Shown here in pieces: positions 14,465-19,153 of a DNA stretch of 19,153 bases. Source of the DNA: Bacteroidales bacterium. Lineage in GTDB: Bacteria; Bacteroidota; Bacteroidia; Bacteroidales; UBA4181. The notes below the pieces were generated by a model that did no database searches, had not been told where the DNA came from, and worked only from the letters and a program-made list of their open reading frames with translations. The stretch lies in contig JAISDP010000032.1 of assembly GCA_031264715.1 (NCBI GenBank), forward strand, positions 1 through 19,153. Reading direction: 5' to 3'. Position numbers and translations under genes: made by a program. Numbering within the stretch: position 1 is the first letter of the stretch; every line of letters begins with the position of its first letter.

Positions 14465-16162
14465 ATGTTGAAGGATACAAAAAATATCATTTGCCAAATT
14501 ATTTTTTTCAGCCTGTTTATTCTTCAGGCACAAACAGTTCCGGCGCAGGATAAACTGTTGAATATCCTGAAAGATGAATTGAAACGCGAAATGGCAGGTT
14601 TTCAACAAAATGCCGATTCGTCTGATGTACCTTACTTTATCAGTTACCGGGTTGACGAAACAAAATCGGAAACTGTGCGGACAACATTCGGAAGCCTGGT
14701 ATACTCGCGCGAATCGCATAACCGTATTTTTACGCCGATGGTGCGTGTGGGTAGCTACGAAACCGACAACTACCACCAGCTCCGCGAAACGAATACGGGC
14801 AACCGCACCGCACCGGCTTATCTCCCCGTCGAGGATTCGGAGGATGCCATCCGCCAATGTATTTGGTGGACGATTGACCAGACGCACAAAAATGCAATAG
14901 ACCGTTTCGAGAAAGTGAAATCGAACATGGCGGTGAAAGTACAGGAAGAAGACCGCTCGGCAGATTATACCCCGCAGGAAGCCGTAAAATACTACGAGGC
15001 GCCGTTAGCGGCGTCGCACACCCGGTTCAACCGGAAGGACTGGGAGGAAAAGCTCAAGCAGTATTCGGCTACATTCAAACAATCGAACGACATCATCGAC
15101 GGGTGGGCCAGCATCAACATGCAGACGGTGCGCAAGTATTACGTATCGTCCGAAGGAGCCGAGATTGCCCAGAACATGGCGTACATCACCCTGAATATAG
15201 GGGCGACGGTAAAGGCCGGCGACGGCATGGAACTTCCACTCCATAAGTCGTGGTTTGCACTCACGGCTAATCACCTGCCTTCGGACAGGGAGGTAATGCG
15301 CGAGACGGCAAAGATCACTGCCAAACTGCAGGAATTGAAAGATGCGCCGGTGGTGGAAGCCTTCTCGGGGCCTGCGTTGTTATCGCCCGAAGCATCGGGA
15401 GTGTTTTTTCACGAAATATTCGGGCATCGCGTGGAAGGACAACGCATGAGGCAGGAGACTGACGGGCAGACTTTCAAGAAAAAAGCAGGCGAAGCGGTGT
15501 TGCCCGATTTCCTCAATGTGTACATGGACCCAACCGTCGACAGGTACAAAGGCCGCGAAATCAACGGCTATTATAAATTTGACGACGAAGGTGTGAAGGG
15601 ACAGAAAGTACCGCTGGTTGAAAATGGTATCCTGAAAGGATTCCTGATGTCGCGCGTTCCGGTTGAAGGGTTTCCGGCATCCAACGGGCATGGCCGTGCA
15701 GCGCCGGGAATGAACCCCACGGCACGGCAGTCGAACCTCATCATTGAATGTACGCAGGGAAAAACTGAAAAGGAGTTGCGACAGGCATTGAGGGACGAAC
15801 TCAAACGGCAATCGAAAGAATACGGGTATTATTTTGCGAGCGTTACCGGCGGATTTACACAAACAGGGCGTTACTCGCCCAATGCCTTCAACGTAACGCC
15901 CAACGAGGTGTATCGCGTGTATGCCGATGGCCGTCCGGATGAACTGGTGCGCGGCGTCGACCTGGTGGGTACGCCTTTAGCCATGTTTTCGCAGATTGGA
16001 GCTGCCGGCGCCGAAGGCGGGTATTTCATAGGGCTTTGCGGCGCCGAATCGGGGTCGGTACAGGTTTCGTGCATATCGCCCATGCTGTTTGTCCGGCAAA
16101 TAGAGATACAGAAGAAGGTAAAATCACAAAGCCTGCCGCCGCTGTTACCGAAACCGCAATAG
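14465..16162 (+). CDS. Secreted TldD/PmbA-family metallopeptidase
   Basis: The 565-residue product begins with a signal peptide (IIFFSLFILQAQTVPAQ, cleavage near residue 28), unlike cytoplasmic E. coli TldD. The zinc-binding HEIFGH lies at 316–321 within SGVFFHEIFGHRVEGQRMRQ, exactly the HExxxH of the TldD active subunit. The C-terminal block GAEGGYFIGLCGAESGSVQV fits the metal-binding cysteine region of the family. TldD/TldE proteases degrade unfolded peptides entering a narrow cleft; whether this exported form needs a TldE/PmbA partner is unknown. No partner gene is adjacent: the next gene, rsmG, is convergent 15 bp away. In this phylum such exported members often occur in pairs, so a lone copy is worth noting. 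Confidence 0.9.
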   Translation: MLKDTKNIICQIIFFSLFILQAQTVPAQDKLLNILKDELKREMAGFQQNADSSDVPYFISYRVDETKSETVRTTFGSLVYSRESHNRIFTPMVRVGSYETDNYHQLRETNTGNRTAPAYLPVEDSEDAIRQCIWWTIDQTHKNAIDRFEKVKSNMAVKVQEEDRSADYTPQEAVKYYEAPLAASHTRFNRKDWEEKLKQYSATFKQSNDIIDGWASINMQTVRKYYVSSEGAEIAQNMAYITLNIGATVKAGDGMELPLHKSWFALTANHLPSDREVMRETAKITAKLQELKDAPVVEAFSGPALLSPEASGVFFHEIFGHRVEGQRMRQETDGQTFKKKAGEAVLPDFLNVYMDPTVDRYKGREINGYYKFDDEGVKGQKVPLVENGILKGFLMSRVPVEGFPASNGHGRAAPGMNPTARQSNLIIECTQGKTEKELRQALRDELKRQSKEYGYYFASVTGGFTQTGRYSPNAFNVTPNEVYRVYADGRPDELVRGVDLVGTPLAMFSQIGAAGAEGGYFIGLCGAESGSVQVSCISPMLFVRQIEIQKKVKSQSLPPLLPKPQ

Positions 16163-16163
16163 A

Positions 16164-16187
16164 ACGCGGGCCGCGCGTCACCCTTTT
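16164..16187 (+). terminator. Possible terminator after the TldD-type gene, overlapping the rsmG stop
   Basis: ACGCG (16164–16168) and CGCGT (16174–16178) form a short GC-only stem with a GGCCG loop, followed by CACCCTTTT. It sits immediately after the TldD-type stop and reaches the last base of rsmG's stop codon. The stem is short and the T-run is delayed, so activity is uncertain. Confidence 0.38.
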
Positions 16188-16828
16188 ATATACACCACTT
16201 TCTTTTCTTCAAAAAACGGTTCGGTGAAAAAATCACTGATGGACCATGCGTTTGCCCGTTCCTTACAGGCTTGGAGTTCTCCGGTAAGGTCGCCGCCTTT
16301 GAGAAAGAACATGCCGTTAAGCATGGCATGGAGGGTGCGCTCCAGGAACTTTCCCTTCATCCAGGGGATAAACGTCGGGAGTGAGGCAACGGCACGGCTA
16401 ACCACAAAATCGTATTTGCCGGTTAACTGCTCGGCACGTATGTGTTGCGTGGCAACGTTGCGCAGCTGCAACGCATCTGCCACAGCATCCACCACTTTCA
16501 GTTTTTTACCGACGGAATCAATCATGTGAAAATGCGTTTCCGGGAAAAAAATCGCCAAAGGTATCCCCGGGAAACCACCGCCGGTACCCACATCGAGAAC
16601 TTCGGCGCCGGATGCGAAATCAATAACTTTAGCAATAGCCAGCGAGTGCAGCACATGGTGTTCGTACAGGTTGTCGATATCCTTACGGGAAACCACGTTG
16701 ATGCGATTGTTCCATTCGGCATACAATTCTCCCAGCATGGCAAACTGCTCCGCCTGCCGGTTCCCAAGCTCCGGAAAATATTTATCAAGTAACGAATGAC
16801 AGGCGACAAGCGACGAATTGTTCTGCAT
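16178..16828 (-). CDS. rsmG: 16S rRNA (guanine527-N7)-methyltransferase RsmG
   Basis: Methylates N7 of G527 in 16S rRNA with S-adenosylmethionine; loss is known to give low-level streptomycin resistance in several bacteria. The 216-residue product has the family N-terminus (YAEWNNRINVVSRKDIDNLY at 36–55, then EHHVLHSLAI) and the SAM-binding motif I VLDVGTGGGFPGIPLAI (77–93), with HMIDSVGKKLKVV downstream for motif II. FVVSRAVASLPTFIPW follows. It lies 17 bp downstream of the sigma-factor gene on the same strand and converges on the TldD-type gene. Confidence 0.96.
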   Translation of the reverse strand: MQNNSSLVACHSLLDKYFPELGNRQAEQFAMLGELYAEWNNRINVVSRKDIDNLYEHHVLHSLAIAKVIDFASGAEVLDVGTGGGFPGIPLAIFFPETHFHMIDSVGKKLKVVDAVADALQLRNVATQHIRAEQLTGKYDFVVSRAVASLPTFIPWMKGKFLERTLHAMLNGMFFLKGGDLTGELQACKERANAWSISDFFTEPFFEEKKVVYIKG

Positions 16829-16845
16829 CGTTCAATCAAACTCAA

Positions 16846-17448
16846 TTACGGTTGAATCTGGTTTTCTTTCAAAACATTTTGCAGCAACTCGCGGGCGCGG
16901 AACAGTTGCGCTTTCACCGTTCCGATAGGTAACCCCATTTCCGCGCTGATTTCTTCGTATGAATATTCGTAAAAATAACGCAACTCAACCAGTTTCCGGT
17001 AACGGGGCTTGAGTTTGGATACAATGGAACGCAACATCACTATTTTTTGTTCGGAAATAAGGCTTTCTTCGGGTGTGGGCTGTTCCGACCGGATGTTTAC
17101 CGGTACTGAGTCGGTGTCGCGTAAAGTATCGTCGATGGATATATTATTGAGTTTCTTCTTGCGCATAAAGTCGATCGCGTTGTTGGATGCGATCTTGAAT
17201 AGCCAGGTGCTGAAAGCAAAGTTAGCCGTATATTGCTTAATATTTTTAAATGCCTTGCCAAATGCCTCGATGGTCAGGTCTTCAGCATCCGATGCATTAT
17301 TGACCATTTTCAGCAACATGTAATAGATGGCGTCGCGATAGCGCTCCATCAACCCTGCGTAAGCTTTTTGATCGCCATCCATGGCCTGCTGTACCAATTC
17401 GACATCCAATTGCGCCTTTGACGATAATGAGTCTGATTTTACTTCCAT
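16846..17448 (-). CDS. ECF-type sigma-70 family RNA polymerase sigma factor
   Basis: The 200-residue product has region 2 at about 25–95, with DAEDLTIEAFGKAFKNI (54–70) and FSTWLFKIASNNAIDFMRKKK (79–99) for core and −10 recognition. A polar linker is at 100–130. Region 4 is at about 138–190, with a helix-turn-helix in YSYEEISAEMGLPIGTVKAQ (163–182). It is a minimal group 4 sigma factor without region 3. No anti-sigma gene is adjacent, unlike the usual SusR/FecR-type pairs of this phylum, so control by expression level or another mechanism is inferred. Its start codon lies inside the 3' end of the glycosyltransferase gene (10-bp overlap ATGGAAGTAA), which implies translational coupling. rsmG follows 17 bp downstream. 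Confidence 0.94.
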   Translation of the reverse strand: MEVKSDSLSSKAQLDVELVQQAMDGDQKAYAGLMERYRDAIYYMLLKMVNNASDAEDLTIEAFGKAFKNIKQYTANFAFSTWLFKIASNNAIDFMRKKKLNNISIDDTLRDTDSVPVNIRSEQPTPEESLISEQKIVMLRSIVSKLKPRYRKLVELRYFYEYSYEEISAEMGLPIGTVKAQLFRARELLQNVLKENQIQP

Positions 17449-18581
17449 TTGTTATGCTTTGAAGAAATCCTACTTAAAAGAAATACATAGAGATACACGA
17501 ACGGTATGACCAAGTCGAAAAATATGGCATGTTTCAGGATGCCGGGCTCGTTGAGCCTCTTGGTAGCTGCTCCTACCACCGACATGAAGATAATCATGCG
17601 TACCATGAATGCGATCAATATGCATTGCCAAAACGGGCAAAAAAACATCAGCACGCCAAACGACCCCCACATCAGTACCCGCGAAAAAGGTTCAAGCGTC
17701 AACCAGAAAGTCTGACCGCTTTTATAATACTTACTGGTGGTGATGTGCCTTCTTTTTTGCCATATCCAGTCCTTAAAAGTCTTTTTGGGTATCGACCGTG
17801 TATGTGCTTCCCTGATGTATGTCACGGCTACGTTCCGTCTGGTTGCAGCCTGGTTGACGAACAGGTCGTCATCGCCCGAAAGGATGTGGGCATGTGCTGC
17901 AAACCCCTTGTGTGCAAAGAACAACGATTTCCGATAAGCCAGGTTACGTCCCACGCCCATGTATGCTTTCCCCATTTTGGCAAAACTAAAGTACTGGAGA
18001 GCGATAAAGCACGTGTCGTAACGAATCCATTTGTTCAAATAACCCTTTTGCGCCAGGTAACCGCCATAACCTAACACAATATCCTTTTTATCGACGAACC
18101 GCCTGCTCATGGACGCGATCCATTGCGCGCCGTCCGGACGGCAATCGGCATCGGTGAAGAGCAGCCATTCGTGTTGTGCCGCCTTAACGCCGACTGCTGC
18201 AGCGAATTTCTTACCGTTACGGAACGACCCGTCTTTCTTAATGATGGTGCTGCGCAGGTGCGGATATTTCTGTTTGAATTCCGCCAATACCTGTTCCGTG
18301 TTATCCTCCGAACAGTCATTCACTATAATCACCTCAAACGAAGGATAATCCTGCTCCAGAACCGATGGAAGGTTTAAAATAAGATTCTCTTCTTCGTTAC
18401 GGGCACATATAATAACAGATACGGGCAGTGTTTCGTTCATTTTAGGTGTGTCCTGTTTTTCCTTGCACCACACAATTCGCAAATACACAAGCAGATAATA
18501 TACCAACTGTATTAGTATAGCCAGCGCAAATAACGCAAGAATAATACAGGTAAAATAATCTAACTGGTTTAAGATTTTCAC
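17439..18581 (-). CDS. Membrane-bound family 2 glycosyltransferase
   Basis: The 380-residue protein has an N-terminal membrane helix (about 10–36) and a cytoplasmic GT-A domain. PVSVIICARNEEENLILNLP (53–72) opens the nucleotide-binding fold. DCSEDNTEQVL follows, with the metal-binding DAD at 144–146 (LLFTDADCRPDG). The acidic catalytic region is SGDDDLFV (225–232), and QKRRH (265–269) is the Q(x)xRW-like acceptor motif. Three or four C-terminal helices follow (about 283–330 and 347–372). It is a processive-type or lipid-linked GT2 of the cellulose/hyaluronan-synthase style, but substrate cannot be predicted. It is first in the minus-strand operon GT2–sigma–rsmG and overlaps the sigma gene by 10 bp. 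Confidence 0.92.
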   Translation of the reverse strand: MKILNQLDYFTCIILALFALAILIQLVYYLLVYLRIVWCKEKQDTPKMNETLPVSVIICARNEEENLILNLPSVLEQDYPSFEVIIVNDCSEDNTEQVLAEFKQKYPHLRSTIIKKDGSFRNGKKFAAAVGVKAAQHEWLLFTDADCRPDGAQWIASMSRRFVDKKDIVLGYGGYLAQKGYLNKWIRYDTCFIALQYFSFAKMGKAYMGVGRNLAYRKSLFFAHKGFAAHAHILSGDDDLFVNQAATRRNVAVTYIREAHTRSIPKKTFKDWIWQKRRHITTSKYYKSGQTFWLTLEPFSRVLMWGSFGVLMFFCPFWQCILIAFMVRMIIFMSVVGAATKRLNEPGILKHAIFFDLVIPFVYLYVFLLSRISSKHNKWK

Positions 18582-18601
18582 GTAACCTATTTAAAAAGAT
18601 G

Positions 18602-18633
18602 CAAAGTAGGCGATTTTTTTTTATAATAACAAA
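18602..18633 (-). promoter_or_regulatory. Promoter of the GT2–sigma–rsmG operon (TTTG-N21-TACTTTG)
   Basis: On the minus strand TTTG (18633→18630) is followed after 21 bases by TACTTTG (18608→18602), 21 bp before the ATG at 18581. The −7 box is one base shorter than TAnnTTTG, but this is the only promoter in the window where both elements appear at plausible spacing. The spacer is very A/T rich. Confidence 0.5.
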
Positions 18634-18640
18634 AAATACT

Positions 18641-18726
18641 CGTCACAGGGTGCAATTCAAATTGAGGATAAGCTTACACGGGGGGTTATCAACCTAAGAT
18701 GCCTTCCGGTATCAAATGCACAAAAA
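18641..18726. other. Intergenic stretch without recognised feature
   Basis: Between the operon promoter and the right repeat cluster there is no open frame of note, no tRNA-like cloverleaf and no clear hairpin. Bases 18674–18685 include a run of six G. Confidence 0.4.
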
Positions 18727-18823
18727 CATTGCCCGTCAGGACATTCATATCAATGGAATCCATGCGGAAAACATCAACAAATCTCCGTAGGAGATTCATC
18801 ATGTGAAACCTCATATGGAGGCG
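18727..18823 (-). repeat. Dispersed ~96-bp palindrome-rich repeat, right copy (inverted relative to left)
   Basis: The reverse complement aligns with 526–621 along its full length. It has the AATCTCC-GTA-GGAGATT hairpin (18781–18797) and the conserved core GAGATTCATCATGTGAAACC. It also has an A-type outer hairpin CCTC-ATATG-GAGG (18810–18822) and the GCCCGTCAGG arm (18731–18740). One base is missing relative to the left copy around 18749–18763, so a shared reading frame is broken. Confidence 0.82.
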
Positions 18824-18853
18824 GCTAATCCCTAATAGCTAAGAAATGAATGC

Positions 18854-18920
18854 CCTACGGGCAATAAAACGTGCCTGTTGAACTTCCATTCTATTGATAT
18901 GGATGCCCTGACGGGCAATG
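18854..18920 (+). repeat. Additional partial repeat copies and hairpins (plus orientation)
   Basis: Bases 18888–18920 match the end part of the dispersed repeat in direct orientation: 30 of 33 positions match the reverse complement of 18727–18759. With the right copy this makes a large imperfect inverted repeat with about 128 bp between arms. A related hairpin TGCCC-TAC-GGGCA lies at about 18851–18863. The conserved part of both is the GCCCTGACGGGCAA-type stem. Confidence 0.72.
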
Positions 18921-18982
18921 CACAATGCTATGTTGACAATTACATCTATGGTGTGCGCGATGCGCAACGCTATACTGTCAAT
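18918..18982 (+). repeat. Degenerate pair of units with 42-bp spacing
   Basis: ATGCACAATGCTATGTTGACAAT... starting at 18918 recurs as ATGCGCAACGCTATACTGTC... at 18960 (18 of 23 positions identical), a spacing of exactly 42 bp. TGCGC-GAT-GCGCA (18954–18966) is a small hairpin at the junction, with the same GAT loop as one junction of the left array. Only two units are visible, and the match could be fortuitous. Confidence 0.4.
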
Positions 18983-19009
18983 CACTCACATCGTCCCCCT
19001 TTGCTTTTC

Positions 19010-19153
19010 TCATCCGAACACCACCGTCCTGTTATCATACGCCAGCAGTTTCCGCTGTATATGCAAAAACACGCCGCGCGAAAGCACGATCTTTTCCAAA
19101 TCTTTTCCTTTGCGGATGAAGGTATCCAGCGAATCCTTGTGGCTGACACGGAT
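19010..19153 (-). CDS. C-terminal end of an unidentified protein (47 residues visible)
   Basis: A minus-strand frame enters at base 19153 and ends with TGA at 19010–19012. The visible residues include RVSHKDSLDTFIRKGKDLEK, then IVLSRGVFLHIQRKL and the C-terminus LAYDNRTVVFG. The composition is ordinary cytoplasmic protein with no membrane segment. I do not recognise the family. It is separated from the GT2 operon by the repeat cluster, and no terminator hairpin with a T-run is evident after its stop. Confidence 0.6.
   Translation of the reverse strand: MRVSHKDSLDTFIRKGKDLEKIVLSRGVFLHIQRKLLAYDNRTVVFG

Noticed and set aside
16178..18581. ECF sigma factor as part of a SusCD/FecR-regulated glycan locus
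   Set aside because: No FecR-type anti-sigma factor or SusC/SusD genes are adjacent.
526..18823. Composite transposon or prophage bounded by the inverted repeats
   Set aside because: No transposase, integrase or phage gene lies between them; the content is housekeeping, so the copies are better seen as dispersed intergenic repeats.

Overview
The window reads as chromosomal DNA of a member of the Bacteroidota, most likely the order Bacteroidales. The evidence is: repeated promoter boxes of the phylum's TAnnTTTG type upstream of genes; near absence of Shine-Dalgarno sequences; an ftsX–DUF3098 pair; a lysyl-tRNA synthetase with a C-terminal extension; a cysteine-type C69 dipeptidase with signal peptide; and GH76 plus GH125 mannan enzymes. 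Genus cannot be fixed from the sequence. The repeat-rich flanks would suit Dysgonomonas/Proteiniphilum-like genomes, but that is a guess.

Left flank (1–1071): the start of a RhuM-family gene runs off the left edge on the minus strand. Next come a strong minus-strand terminator and an internally deleted C-terminal remnant of a type IA topoisomerase (topB-like). A ~96-bp dispersed repeat begins exactly where the topB similarity ends, and a 42-bp-period tandem array of small hairpins follows. This is an accessory scar rather than ordinary coding DNA.

Core (1072–18640) is compact and mostly housekeeping. In order: a secreted C69 dipeptidase (+), miaA (−), ftsX, DUF3098, lysS, a secreted GH76 mannanase and a LysE-type exporter (all +, possibly one or two transcription units), then a thioredoxin-fold protein with ispH (− operon). 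These are followed by a Tat-exported GH125 exo-mannosidase (+), a PiT phosphate transporter fused to a PhoU-like domain (+), a secreted TldD-type metallopeptidase (+), and a minus-strand operon of membrane glycosyltransferase, sigma factor and rsmG. The glycosyltransferase and sigma-factor genes overlap by 10 bp.

Right flank (18641–19153): no complete gene. It holds a second copy of the ~96-bp repeat in the opposite orientation, a further partial copy, small hairpins, a two-unit degenerate array that again has a 42-bp spacing, and the last 47 codons of an unidentified minus-strand gene.

Functionally, GH76 (endo-α-1,6-mannanase family) and GH125 (exo-α-1,6-mannosidase family) can act in sequence on α-1,6-mannan, although no SusC/SusD pair is present. 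I see no clear new defence or biosynthetic system. The most unusual content is the repeat/hairpin architecture at both ends and the truncated topB it abuts.
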